The position numbers and the translations under genes were made by a program. A stretch of DNA of 64,000 nucleotides from Phymatolithon calcareum (taxonomy: Eukaryota > Rhodophyta > Florideophyceae > Hapalidiales). Location of the stretch: positions 1,798,001-1,862,000 of the forward strand of contig OZ345356.1 in assembly GCA_977006965.1 (NCBI GenBank), in the 5' to 3' direction. Under the pieces are notes generated by a model. The model had not been told where the DNA came from. It was given only the letters and a program-made list of their open reading frames with translations, and searched no databases. This document shows, in pieces, positions 29,081 through 40,164 of the stretch. The stretch's first letter is position 1. Every line of letters starts with the position of its first letter.

Positions 29081-29377
29081 CTACAGTACTGTAGCTGCAC
29101 CAACAGCAGGCCTTCTATGCGGCCGTAATCACGACTGCATTCAGAAATGAATTCACGTTCAACATTCGATATTTTTAGTATAACGAATATCTGTTCACAT
29201 TATCGGCATTGATATTTCGAAATGTTTTCCGAAACTTTTCCCGAAGAGCATAATTGTGTCTTATTGAGTTGCTTTTAGTGACACAGAAGAGCGATTTTTA
29301 GGATTAGTGACACTGTGCCATCGTTTCTCAGAATGGTGACACTGAAGCGCTGAGGGATTTCAAATAAACAACTAAAC

Positions 29378-29390
29378 AGTTGCAAAAAAA
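29378..29390. repeat. TSD of LINE-B copy 3, left
   Basis: agttgcaaaaaaa, exact match at 29879-29891. Confidence 0.8.
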
Positions 29391-29878
29391 TTGAATCGAA
29401 GTGCCTTACGACAAGACAAGAGAACTCCCTGCCATAGTTAAATTTCCACAACTGAAACAAAGGCGACTGGCGGTTCAGTACGCCTTTAGAAGGTTTCCCC
29501 ATGTGTCTACCATACTGATGGCAGATAGATTTGGAAACAAAGTCAGACAGCACATGGAGACCCTGGATCACAAATTGTCAGCCTATGAACTCAAGGAAGA
29601 AGACAGAGCGACAACTGAGAAGGCACTAGATGAAATTTTGCTCTTGAGCAAAAGCATCATCTAAAGTATGCAGAATGAATAAGACATGTACTTAAAGAAG
29701 AAGCGACATCTCGAAAACTGCTACGAAAAGCTATCAAAAACAACCGAGTACATGCTACGGGCTGACATAGAATACCAGACATAAGATTAGAGCTGCCATA
29801 GTGAGGGTAGCACCTGAGAAAGCCTTGCCTGTATATTCGTATGACTGTGGGGCTTTAAAAAATTGCAATAAAATAAAA
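29391..29878 (+). mobile_element. LINE-B copy 3 (5'-truncated)
   Basis: C-terminal coding (IPYDKTRELPAIVKF, RRLAVQYAFRRFP, ending SIIstop-SMQNE), 3' UTR with AGAGCTGCCATAGTGAGG and tail GGCTTTAAAAAATTGCAAT, with a 13-bp TSD. A stop replaces the glutamate after SII found in the other copies. Confidence 0.85.
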
Positions 29879-29904
29879 AGTTGCAAAAAAACATAAATGT
29901 TTTT

Positions 29905-30169
29905 GCATTTCGCGGAGATTCCAACTGACCGTCGGACCGCTTGCTGGTGTCTCCCGCTACTCGCTACGTACGGTACGCGGTTTCGCCTCCCGCTCGCGAT
30001 AAAAATTGTTCTTCGCCGAGATCGAAGCATTTGCGAGGACTTCTACCTTGGCGATGAAATTGGTTTGAGCTTAATGCCCCTCCTTTTTCCTCGTGTACGC
30101 ATCGTCGACTATCCTAAATCGTGGGTCGAGAACAAGATATCATACGATGATCCTGCGCAATTGGTGTAA
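29905..30169 (+). CDS. Unknown coding fragment ending PAQLV
   Basis: An open frame of about 88 codons (DRRTACWCLPLLATYGTRF to SYDDPAQLV) with protein-like composition and a proper stop. The first 100 bp match the extreme end of the window (63898-64000), where it runs off. No start is visible, so an upstream exon or truncation is likely. The family is not recognised. Confidence 0.35.
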
Positions 30170-31263
30170 TCCTGGTCTCTTCTGCCCATGGATGCCTAGA
30201 AACGTATTGGTACCTTTTCTGTGGATTTTTATTTTTAAATGCCTTTTTTTATAAAACGTTTTTTAAAACATGAAATTCCAAACTTCGTCTTCTTCTTTGC
30301 CCACCAGGCTGACAACTTTATTGCCCACGTGTCGTTGAGTCTATACCCTGGCACACGTGAGATCACGACTTTTTTTCTAAGTCCAACGATTAAAAGGCTC
30401 GTCTTCTGCGCATTAATAATATTAATTATTACCAATCAGCATCGCGAAATCAAACTGCGTCACAAACAGTTTTTTGAACAGAGACTGTACACAAATAAAA
30501 CTCGCGGAAAAGCAGAAGAACTTCGCTTCAAATTCCCATCCGCCCAAATAGCTCGCCCAAGAAACCGCTGTAGAGGATCGCTGTGGCATCACAATTAAGA
30601 CGGTGCTCTCTCATGGTTTGAGATCGAAAGGGAGCGGTGCTCGCGGGCCGGCAGAAAGGAAAAACAGAATGGGGCAGACGCAGCGGCATGACGGTTCGGG
30701 ACTCTCCACTTACGCTGCGGCATTTTACATTTCGTAATTGAAATTGCAGATGGTGTCTTTTCATCGCTTGCAAACGAATGGAAGCGGCTCTCGCTCGCTG
30801 ATCGGAAAATGATTTTGAAAGAGCGAAGTGTGGCGGTTTAATTGCGTGGGACTGAGACCTGCACTGCGATGGTTTACGGTGGGCCAACTCGGCTCTTTTT
30901 CGTAGATTGCTGGAGAAAGAACGGAAGCTGCGTTGCATGGTGTCCGGAACGTGAACCTTCAGGGAACAAATGCATCGAACGTATTATGTAGGACCTATTG
31001 AAGCGGAGAACACTTGAGCCTGTGTACCTCATCTGCCGCGCTGGGCAATACAACAATCGATGTCGAAAAAGTATCTCTCTTGCGCCTCGCGCAAAGAGGC
31101 GCTGCCTGCTTGCATTGCGTGCATGGAAGTGCTGTCAGCACACCTTTTCGTCGACACCTATTTCGCCATCACCCTTTCATTTCCTTTTCCTGTAAGCTCG
31201 CCAGCTCCGCCCACCGTGCCGAAATTGCATGTGACAATCGCATTCACGACCTTGCTAGTAGCA
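30170..31263. other. No recognisable gene
   Basis: Frames in this stretch, such as 30528-30938 minus, have low-information composition and no motif. Confidence 0.4.
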
Positions 31264-31332
31264 GGAGGACAATCACAAAACAGACTGTTGGTAGCAAGTT
31301 GCTACCAACAGTCTGTTTTGTGATCGTCCTCC
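31264..31332. repeat. Near-perfect palindrome, 34-bp arms
   Basis: The arm starting GGAGGACAATCACAAAAC (31264-31297) is repeated in reverse complement at 31299-31332, with one mismatch and a single-base spacer. It is far longer than expected by chance. Confidence 0.93.
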
Positions 31333-32388
31333 CGTTCGCACTGAACACCGCACCACTGGTTGCGCTGCGTGCGCTGCGAATAGCAGCGAATTCAGAGCGT
31401 CAGCTGCACGCCACGACGACGGATGCGCAGCTAGGGACACGTCCGCGGGCCTAGCACACCGGGATTGCGTCGGTGAGGAATTGACGGGACGCAAAATATC
31501 GACCGAAAGGTAGACGATGCGCGACGCCGGGAGAACGGCATTTTATGCACGACAAACAAGGCCGACGGGATGACGTACGCAAATTATGAGAGGTGGGAGT
31601 GGAGGAGCACTGCACAGTGAGGACGGTCGATAGCGACTTCTGCATCGAGGTGGCAAAAAGTCCGCGACTCGAGCCCAAAGGTTTTTTGAAATCGGCAAAG
31701 GAACAGGCGAAAAATTTAGTAAATTCAGGTTACGCCTCGACTTGGAGCTGAAACTGTTCTTTTTTACAATCAGTTTTTTTTAAAAAAATGTTTGATTTCT
31801 GAAGAAAAGAAACGCCGTAAGCATTTTTCTGTAATGCTTGAAACCAGTCGAGCATTGGAAACTTTTAAATTTTTGTACATCAATGGTACCAAATTATTCG
31901 ATATTTTGAATTTTCCCGCAACCCTGTCACATTTGAAAATATTTCACTTCAATCTACAGATTTTCTCGAAACTGGATACAGTTCCGTCGATGCAAAAGAC
32001 ATAATTGATGTTTTCATCTAGTTAAGGTATGAGCATTGTTTCGGTCAGTGGGAGCGCTTCAAAAATGTGGAAGAGGCCCTAAAAAGAATTTAATTCTAAT
32101 TACGGACTTCAGTCAATCATCGTTAAGTGGATGCTCAATGCGGAACAACATGATATCCATCAAATCGAGGAAATTCCAGAAACGAATTGGAATCATAAAT
32201 CTCAGGACAGCGGAGGGGCTCTGAAATAACGGTGAATTACTGATTTGTTCAATAAGAATAGTAAGGTGGAATAGAGAAATGTTGGAACTGTACTGTCACC
32301 TGGGCCATATTGTATTATATTCTCCACCAGTTTAGATATGAAAATCGTACGTTGTGTGTACGTATCAAAACAGAAACAATTTTCAATC
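31333..32388. other. No recognisable gene
   Basis: Mixed-composition sequence without a supported reading frame. Confidence 0.4.
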
Positions 32389-32402
32389 ATATCTGAGAAG
32401 AA
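32389..32402. repeat. TSD of LINE-A copy 6, left
   Basis: atatctgagaagaa, exact match at 34439-34452. The right copy merges into the (GAA)n tail of an S1 repeat. Confidence 0.88.
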
Positions 32403-32464
32403 AGACATGTCGAGACGAGCGAGGCTGGCGGTCAAATCCCTCATACTTTGAGTGCCCAACTCAG

Positions 32465-34203
32465 ATGCGCAATTTGATAAGGCCGGCCATCATCAAATCT
32501 CAAACCAAAAAAGCCCCAGGCCTAGACGAGGTGAAAGCGGAAATGTTGAAAGTGGATGTGGAGGGAAGCACAGAGCTAGTGTTTGAGCTGTGGTCTGCAT
32601 GCGGCAGGTGTGGATCTCTCCCCATGGCTTGGCTGAAAGCTCTGCTAGTCCCACTACACAAAAAAGGGGATCACGATGACCCAAAAAATTTCAGACCTAT
32701 ATCCCTACTGAGTCAAGTCAGAAAAATCGTGGAGGCCGCAATTGATACCCTACTCCGTCAAAGGTACAAGAACCACAACATCCAATTAGGATTCCAGAAA
32801 GGGAAGAGTACAGAGCTAGCCATCCTTCGAGCACTGGAACTGCAGAAGAGAGGGCAGAGATGTATCGCAGTATTGGATCTAAAAGCGGCGTATGACACAG
32901 TTCCAAGGAAACACCTGCAGGATCGAATGAGACTGTGTCTACCTCAGGAATTATGCGCGATGATCGAGGTTTTTTTGGTTGCTTCATGGGTATGCACAGT
33001 TGGGGATCCTCAGAAAAAGTGGTTCGTAATCGACAGGGGAGTACCGCAATGGTCCCCGTTGAGTCCAAGCTTGTACAACTTGTTCATGGACGAGTTCGCC
33101 GAAAGAATTAGCCAAGTACCACGAGAAGTCGCCGACGTCGCAGGAGTACTGTTTGCGGACGATGTACTCCTCACGGCTAAATCGCCTGCTGGACTGCAAA
33201 GACTTTTACGCATTGCGTCAAAATGGGGAAAAGACCGGCAAATGACTTGGAACACGAACGCCGGAAAAAGTGAGGTTCTGTTGTCAGCGGACACGAGACC
33301 AGTTAACTTCAAGCTGTCAGGCAAAACACTAACGAAAGTCAAAGAAGTGTCATACCTTGGAATCTCACTGAGCAGTCAGGGGTAACCGAGACAAGAATGC
33401 TCGAGCGCATCCGGAACGCCAAGATCGCTGTGTATCAGTTAAGACCCCTTGGTGTCTCCAGGCGCGGTATTAACGCGCTTAAAGCTATCAAGGTATACAA
33501 GGCACTGATACAGCCAAGATGGGAGTATGCCATGCATCTAACACCTTGGACGCCGAGAATCCAGACAGCTATTGAAGAGGTAGAGAGGACCTTTTTCTCT
33601 CAAGTCCTTGGACCAATCGCGAAAAACCGGTCTGCAAGACTTCGTCTTCTCTGTCGCATCCAAGCAGCTGAAGACAGGAGAATGGTTTTAGCGCTCAAAA
33701 TGCTCGTGAGAGCCAAGACAAAAAAAGAGAGCCTACTGGCCGTCCCAAAGGATTGCAGAGACGTGGATGAATTGCAATGGGTGTGTCGGGACATGGCAGC
33801 AATGCTAAGGCATGAGCAGTTCGAGAAGGCCTTGGAGTATCTTAAGCAAGGAATGTCGGCAGGATCCCTGAAAGCATCACTCTTCAATGATGAAGGGGAG
33901 TCTTTGGAATCAAGCAGAAAGAGAAAGATACCGTACGATATAGTCAGAGCAATTCCAGTGATTTTAAGGCTTCCGAAAGTACGTCATCGTCAATTGGCGG
34001 TGAAGTGGGCGTTTGGGAGATTCCCCCCACTGAGCACGACACTACTAGAAGACAAATTTGGCGAAATCATATCAAGGCTATTGCACACGGTTGAAACGTC
34101 TTTGGCGAGATACCAGCTGACCGGAGAAGAGACCAAGAAGACCGAAGACGCACTGGACCAGCTACTCTTCTTTACCAGTGCCTTTTACGAGGACATGGAA
34201 TAG
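32465..34203 (+). pseudogene. LINE-A reverse transcriptase, one frameshift
   Basis: First frame to 33385: KAPGLDEVKAEMLK, NFRPISLLSQVRKIVEAAID, CIAVLDLKAAYDTVP, RGVPQWSPLSP (W replaces the usual G), FADDVLLTAKSP and SYLGISLSSQ. A stop just after SSQG reflects loss of one G. The other frame then continues from 33386 with YKALIQPRWEYAMHLTPW, LRLLCRIQAAEDRR, SSRKRKIPYDIV and RHRQLAVKWAFGRFP, and ends FYEDME. There is no endonuclease domain (5' truncation). The C-terminus lacks the Cys-rich motif common in other LINEs. Confidence 0.9.
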
Positions 34204-34259
34204 AAAAACAAAGGATAAGAATTGCGAGCTCGAATCGCCGCTGAGCGCATAGAGGACTC

Positions 34260-34310
34260 TAAGCTTTTCCCACATCCGTCCGATGTGGGTTTTTGCAGCT
34301 AGGGCCACGA
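34260..34310 (+). ncRNA. LINE-A 3'-UTR stem-loop element
   Basis: AAGCTTTTCCCACATC, a short loop, GATGTGGG, then TTTTTGCAGCTAGGG. In other copies the stem is CCCTCC/GGAGGG (40629, 50509), CCCTC/GAGGG (25957) or CCCTCT/AGAGGG (61070 minus). The flanks are nearly invariant. Compensatory change points to a functional RNA structure, perhaps for RT recognition. Confidence 0.65.
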
Positions 34311-34452
34311 TATACAAGATTGCGGAAGAAGCATATATGAATGTTATACTATGCTACAAGGCTGTAGCAACTGAAACGCATCTCCCTTACAGTCTAAAGA
34401 GTGTTACTGAGAGCGTTTAATAAATACTACTAAAAAAAATATCTGAGAAGAA

Positions 34453-34600
34453 GAAGAAAGCTATATTTTTATTTAAAAGTTACCAACGCATCTGCTGACG
34501 CTTGGGGAAACTTTCCTAGCGCCAAGACGTTTTGTCTGGATTCTGTTTATAGAAGAGTTGCTTTTTTTGGTGTAACACGATTCAGTCTGAGAAAGATTAC
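34453..34600 (-). repeat. S1 repeat copy at 34.5 kb
   Basis: Reverse S1: TATTTTTATTTAAAAGTTAC, GCATCTGCTGACGCTTGGGG, GGTGTAACACGATTCAG. LINE-A copy 6 inserted next to its tail. Confidence 0.75.
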
Positions 34601-34909
34601 TAAAACTTAGTAAGTGTAAGGAATCTCCAATCGAATACCTGCCCTTCTTAAAATCGTTGCAGTTAGGACCATTCTGTACCCGATCATCCAATTCGTGTCC
34701 GGAAAGTGGGGACATTCTGTTCTCATAGATCCATTTACCAACGATTGAATGTACTGTATATTTTCCCGAATTCGTCATTTACAAAGTGAACTCCCATTTG
34801 TCGAGGACTGCCTGCATCACAGAAATCTGATTTTGGTCTTGATATCTGTCTGCTATCGTTACCCCGAGCTATTGATAATCAAGCGGTCCTGAAGAAGTTG
34901 TTGATGTCA
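34601..34909. other. No recognisable gene
   Basis: Nothing supported between the S1 copy and the start of the inverted-duplication arm. Confidence 0.4.
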
Positions 34910-35134
34910 GGAGCATCGACACTGATTCCTCACCTTGATCATTGCAAAAGTTGTGATGCTCCTTTCTTTTTCTCATAACACACAGAGCAACAGCTGAAAG
35001 TTAAAAGCTGCCGGAGCCGCGCTTCACTTTCCAATCTTCAAGGCATTCGCAATCAATTGTTTTCCCCGAGAAGCTTTCCAAGAGCGTTGCAATTTCCTCA
35101 TCGGAGTATGTCGTCGTTTTGGTTGAGGCTAACC

Positions 35135-36522
35135 ATGTCTACGCCGCCTAATGTTCGTCCCGTGGGTCCCACCGATGAAACAGCACGTTACAATCTCTGG
35201 AAGACGGACCATGTTCCGCTTCTGTACGATTGGATCTCATCTCGTTGGCTCAAGTGGCCTCATGCGGCCGTCCGCTGGGGTGCTCGAGGGCGAAATGGCG
35301 CCTCCGCGTTTTCCACACGTGCACTTTACCTTGGCGAAAGAACAAACACAACGGGGAATTCTGCGAATACCTTGCTTCACTTTGAGGCCAGAGTCATCGA
35401 CGAGCACGGCAGCAAGTTAAATGACATCGCGCCTCCCTGGTTGGATGAACCCGTTGCAATGAACCGTTCGCATTCGATATCAACCCCCGAGTTCTCATTG
35501 AAGAAGCGCATTATTCATCCTGGAGAAGTTAACAAGATTCGCATGGTTGCTTCGGATGTTGTTGTCACACATTCGGGTAGTCCTGACCTATATCTGTGGG
35601 ATTTCAAGTCGCAACGCAACCGGGAGCGTGACGAGCTGAGTACCATCACCAACACCCCAACTTGCACGCTCAGCGGTCATACTAACATTGCCGAATATGC
35701 GCTTTCCGTATTTTCCACCAACGGTCCGTACCAACCCTCGGATGAAGTTTGGATCGCCAGTGGAGGCGTCGACCGCGAAATTCTTGTTTGGAACCTGCGT
35801 GATTACGAATCGAATGGTCGCATTCTTCAGCCCGTCGTAAGATATGGACTTGAGAATCAGTCAAATCACCATCAGCGCACTGTGGAAGATCTGAGCTTCA
35901 ATCGCATTGACAGGAACCTTCTTGCCTCAGTGGGTCGAGATCAGAGGCTTATAATCTGGGATTTTCGTCAAGGATCACGTACCGGGACGGTTGTTCGCGG
36001 TGTTCACTGTGGGGATATCAACTCATGTGACTTCAGTGGTCCGAACGAACACTTAATTGTGACCGGAAGCAACGATGAACTGGTGAAAGTGTGGGACAAA
36101 CGTTACCTCATGAACCAGAACGGCGTTGCGACTCCATACCACACATTTTCTGGGCATTTTGGAAAAGTTAATGTGGTTGCGTGGAACCGATTCATGCCGA
36201 ACGTATGCGCCTCAGGTGGAGCAGATGGACATGTCTGCGTGTGGGATCGTTCCCAAGATTCCAATTCTCCTGTGGCAACCCAATGATGACGACTTCTGCG
36301 CTTTTGTTTCGGCATGTGGGACACGCATTCGAAGACAACATGCTTGTTGATCTTGATTGGCAGCCAGATGAATCTGACCCTTGGTGCATAGCGTCGCTGA
36401 GCGAGAAGATTAGCGCTAGCGGTTCCACTTTGCAGATATGGCGAATGTCCGATCTTATATATCGCCCTCGAGATATCGTGGTAGCAGAACTGCGTCACTA
36501 CGCGACCAGGAAGCGGAACTGA
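35135..36522 (+). pseudogene. RBBP4/MSI1-type histone-chaperone gene, left-arm copy
   Basis: A WD40 protein of the family that binds histone H4 helix 1 and serves in CAF-1, HDAC and Polycomb complexes. N-terminal histone-binding helix region: YNLWKTDHVPLLYDWISSRW, LKWPHAAVRWG. WD repeats run from about residue 110 on, for example ASGGVDREILVWNL, ASVGRDQRLIIWDF, VTGSNDELVKVWD and CASGGADGHVCVWD. The start chosen is ATG 35135 (MSTPPN), matching the right-arm copy; ATG 35108 is in frame. Loss of one A near 36280 (CAACCC against CAAACCC) gives a stop at 36286. The last WD repeat and QIWRMSDLIYRPRD lie in the next frame to 36522. If real and not a sequencing error, the product lacks the last blade. 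Confidence 0.85.
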
Positions 36523-37200
36523 TGATTCGAGAAAGCGTCACGTGCACCCAAACCGAAGTTGTGATATTTGTAATGTTCGTTTTAGTTGACTTTGTGTATT
36601 AGTGAAATAATGCCCGTTCGCTCTTTAAAACCCAAGTTGATTCCCATTAAAATCGCGTTCGTTTAGAAGGAGTTTGGCTAATCGGTTGAGTACTGTTAGG
36701 GGGCGCTCCGTTAAGCACAGATGCGGAGTAGCGCACCAATAGGATTCAGTTTCACGTCCTCCCTACGGCAGTTACGGATTCCATCTGCACCACTGTCGGT
36801 ACGAGCTATAGAAAGTCATAATTGAAGTACGTGGGCCTGCTTGCACACGTTTTTCTCCGACCGGACATCTAAATTAATATACATAGGCATAGGACCGCGA
36901 GTTCATAGATCAATGCCTAGAAACACGGCAAACGCGATCAGCTAGTGCCATCTTCATTTCCAATATTACGCGAACGCAACCCCCCGTGCTCCACCCAAGA
37001 ATCTGGACGAAATGAAGAGCAGCAACCTCGATGAGTGATGTGAAGAAACAGGGCTTGCCACAATATTAACAGTGACGGCTACTTCTTTGCAATAAGAATT
37101 GCTATAGAAGATGGCCGGCAATATGAAGTAGTATTGAAAATCTGCTTCACATTCAGGATATGCGTCTGCCAATATCATTCAATCTCTTTGCAATACGAAT
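36523..37200 (+). other. Conserved 3' flank of the histone-chaperone gene
   Basis: Collinear with 55565 down to about 54900 on the minus strand (for example GCGCTCCGTTAAGC, AAAGTCATAATTGAA, CTAGATTCTTGGGTGG-like text). In the right arm the opposite strand has a frame at 55020-55268 (LIEAVHVPLVEILGWRTGDR), so a convergent gene may once have been here. It is not open in this arm. Confidence 0.5.
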
Positions 37201-37548
37201 TGAAATAAGGTCAGACTCTTACAATAACGCTCTAATGGAAATCTACCGTAAAGAACGCGTTGGTTGTGCGTGTTTAAGATTGTGTCGCGAAGGCACACTG
37301 GAGGCAGGAGGGCCCTCCGCACATTAAAGTCGTCTCTGCCGGTTCGTTTATTCCGAAACGCGTGCCCGTGAAGACATTTACTGTCCTCCCTATTGTTTAG
37401 ATGTCTTCTTCTTGTATGTTCGGAGTGTCGTTGTTGGTGTTGGGAGATTCTAAAGTGATGCGATCGCCAGGTATATGATAGACGTGAAAATGAGGACCTA
37501 ACTGGTCCTTGTACTACTGTAATATATTTTCAAAGCTACGTTGGATGT
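37201..37548. other. No recognisable gene
   Basis: Nothing supported in this stretch. Confidence 0.4.
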
Positions 37549-37555
37549 CAGCCCT

Positions 37556-37765
37556 ATGAAGAAGAAGAAGAGAGATAGATTTTTATTTAAAAGTTACCAA
37601 CGCATCTGCTGACGCTTGGGGCAGCTTTCCTAGGGACAAGAGGTTTTGGCTAGATTCTGTCTATGGAAGAGTTTCTTTCTTGTTGGTGTAACACGATTCA
37701 GTGGACTACCAAAACCCACCTCTGGTCTCCTTCGGCACGTCGAGGGGGAAAATTACTCCTCTGTC
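37556..37765 (-). repeat. S1 repeat, long copy at 37.6 kb
   Basis: Reverse S1 with (GAA)n tail, GCATCTGCTGACGCTTGGGG, GTTGGTGTAACACGATTCAG and CCCACCTCTGGTCTCC, then the 5' extension CGAGGGGGAAAATTAC. Confidence 0.75.
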
Positions 37766-37869
37766 CTGTGGCATGCTGTTATTTCAAGTTGCGGGCAGTA
37801 GCCCTGCGAAGAAGGGAAAAGTTGAAAACAAGTTGTTTCGACTAGAGCCATCGGAATAGTATACCGCAC

Positions 37870-38200
37870 AAAGCAGTAAGGATGCTAGAAAACAGATACA
37901 GAATTCTTTGTGCAAGGTGGTTTGTAGGCCATTTTCCGAGAAATCCACACAAGTTAATTGAAAAAATGGGCAGCCAAGGATCATAGGCAGTTGGAACACT
38001 CAAGAGAATCCTGACGAAGCGTTCATGGACCCCGGCAGAAGAGATTGACGTGGCTAGATCCATTGACGTGATTCTGTGTTATTCCGACTAAGGAAGCTGA
38101 ATTTCAATGCTAATAGAATATGCCTAGAAAGGTGCCGACTTTCGTCCAGTTGGGACACATGGCACCTTCTCAATAAACAAATTTAATTACGATTAGAGCC
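37870..38200 (+). repeat. LINE-E-like repeat, plus-strand copy
   Basis: The reverse complement of its first half matches 58780-58990 (GTGTTCCAACTGCC, GGATTTCTCGG, ACCACCTTG). It ends TTGGGACACATGGCACCTTC, AATAAACAAATTTAATTACG. Confidence 0.55.
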
Positions 38201-39650
38201 ATCGGATATTGCTTTTCTCTAGGAAGAGTGTCATAGATGTATTGCCTTTAAGGCCCACAAGAAGCTGTATCGGCTGCGCGCTCCATCCTTGTCCATTTTC
38301 GGCAAAATTGACCTCTCCATGAAGCTGCATCGTTGCCGACTTCGATCTCATGAACTCTTCCATGACATACCAAAAGGTATTTTGCTATGTGAGAACGACG
38401 AAGCGTGGGTAGAGTGCAAACCGATCACTCTGCCGTGTCGTGACACAAGCGTATAGATGCAGGGAATTGTGAGCAACCCGACATAATTCTGCACGCAAAC
38501 TGTAGACAATTATGCGTCTACGCTGGACACAAGCACATAAGCCTACTGTCCTTCTTCTACGAAATTGCATTGCGTGCAAGATTTACCACGTGCAGTCTGA
38601 CTACCGCAATTTCTGGGCACGTTCCTAATATGGATAATAACATAAGTCTGTGTTGTGTTACCAGATACGGTATCGACGTCCCATAGCAATATCCCGAACA
38701 TAGCTGGTAGTTACATGGCTACCTATGATAGTATTTAGAAACAGTATAAAACCTGGTTGCAGCCTCCCGAGCTGGGGAAGGCAGAGGAGCTAGAGCAACC
38801 ATAACAACTACCTCATGATCCGGGAGCAACAATAACTCTTGGAGATCCGAGGTGTCTGGCTGAGTTTGTAACAAGCTGCGGGACTCATCTACAAAACATA
38901 GAATCTGCGAGCATGTGTTGACCTATCTTTCCTATTTTCGAGTTGAAATCCATGCAGGTGGATTGGCTTGTCAGGCATGAGGGCGGTACTTGCGCGGTCA
39001 TTGATTTCAAAACTTCATAAGTGTCGAAAACGTCCCAGATTTACGCGCGGTAGCTCCAAGCAAATGAAATAGCGGTTGAGAATCCTGCACAAAAGTCGGA
39101 GCTTGCGCAAGGAAAGTCACAGACATAGGCTTCGTTGGTACAACTCGTCCCAGTTCAACACCCTGTAGAACTCGGATGGTGAGTTTTCTGTGGCACTAAC
39201 TGGCGATCTTTCGTACATGCATATCGTTAGAGACGATGACATATTCCTGCAGTTTAATGGGGAGATTTCTGCTGTACTGTTTCTACCCGAGCGTTGCAGT
39301 CTATCTACTAAATAGAATTGGTCGTGGAGCGATACTTTAAGTTTCTTGTTCCTCCGGCCAATTTTGCACTACGTCGGACGCCTCGATTTTGTACCGTAAT
39401 TCATAATGCCACACATGTCTATAAGTCAGATATCATCGAGCAGACATGTGAGTTCCCCGTTGAGCTTGGCTGTGTCTCCGTTAACACCAAGCTATGCGAT
39501 CAATTACTGTTTCCAACGAACGCGACGCGAAATTGGTATCGGAACACGAAACCAAAGTATGCTAAGGTAATATGTACAGTCTGTACAGTACAGATCATGC
39601 TTGAAGTTTCGCGCAAATGTACAATTGTTGATCTCTTCAGCAAAAGGCGT
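38201..39650. other. No recognisable gene
   Basis: A plus-strand frame at 39318-39863 is open for 181 codons, but its second half overlaps segment X, whose better-conserved frame is on the other strand. No family was recognised. Confidence 0.35.
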
Positions 39651-39659
39651 TGGTCTCGT

Positions 39660-39950
39660 CTGTCTGTGGATGCGCGTAGTCGACGCACAAAGGGAGCTAC
39701 TTCAGCAAATGGCTTCCGCGATCCATCCTTTCCAGACAATATGTCGCATCCTCTCTTTCCATTGCGCACACGGTCCTCCACGTTGGAGGACCGAATGCGC
39801 ACAACACACACCTTGGAGCTTCAAACGTGTATGTTATCACCTTCTTCCGGGGAGGCGAATTAAATATGCACGACACTTCGTCGAGCATCCGCTGCTTCTT
39901 ATTTTCGCAATTAGTGACATCTCAAAATTTCCGCCTGCTTAGTGTTTAGA
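39660..39950 (-). pseudogene. Inverted-duplication segment X, left copy
   Basis: The minus strand matches 53745-53950 plus. Shared peptide text: MLDEV, then ERMDRGSHLL here against ERLDRRSPLL there, and CVDYAH against CIDYTH. Both are interrupted by stops. Unknown former gene. Confidence 0.4.
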
Positions 39951-40152
39951 AAATGCGCCCACAAGCGCTTTTTTTATTGTCTTGAACAGGTTACTGGCTG
40001 CGCGCTCTTACAATCCCGAACAATGAGAATGAGGCAGATAGGCTATTTTGATTCATAATTGAACAATACCACTTCGGTCAGACTCAGGACAGGCAGCGTG
40101 CTGCATCCCCCTGATTGATCGAAGTGCAATTCCTCAATTATCAGTATAGCAT

Positions 40153-40164
40153 ATGTCTCCCATT
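40153..40164. repeat. TSD of LINE-A copy 7, left
   Basis: atgtctcccatt, exact match at 40811-40822. Confidence 0.87.

Larger units (their letters stand above)
28391..29346. mobile_element. Non-autonomous DNA-transposon-like element with subterminal arrays
   Basis: The ends form an inverted repeat: TTCAGTGTTACTAATTC at 28391 and GAATGGTGACACTGAA ending at 29346. Inside the left end the word (CA)GTGTCACT(AAT) recurs about six times at 20-35 bp intervals to about 28570. The right end carries two further inverted copies (29276-29330). No transposase is present. The element lies in a block missing from duplication copy 2. No clear TSD was seen. Confidence 0.6.
32403..34438 (+). mobile_element. 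LINE-A copy 6, longest copy (2.04 kb)
   Basis: From the start of the RT domain to the poly-A-like tail, flanked by a 14-bp TSD. It holds the fullest LINE-A coding region in the window and the 3'-UTR stem-loop (34260-34310) with a stem sequence different from the other copies but still paired. Confidence 0.93.

Noticed and set aside
31014-31454. Plus-strand ORF of 146 codons
   Set aside because: It spans the 34-bp palindrome and has no motif; the minus strand is open too, as expected from the palindrome and composition.
34268-34295. Rho-independent-like terminator (GC hairpin plus T run)
   Set aside because: The context is a LINE 3' UTR in a eukaryote. The structure is better explained as an RNA element of the LINE.
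35108-35134. An extra N-terminal segment or intron in the left histone-chaperone gene
   Set aside because: The right-arm copy lacks these ~22 bp and starts at the ATG matching 35135. The segment begins GTATGT when read from 35106 but has no 3' AG, so no intron is supported.
39781-39803. Hairpin CGGTCCTCC...GGAGGACCG as a regulatory element
   Set aside because: Short, inside segment X, and not conserved in the right copy; likely chance.
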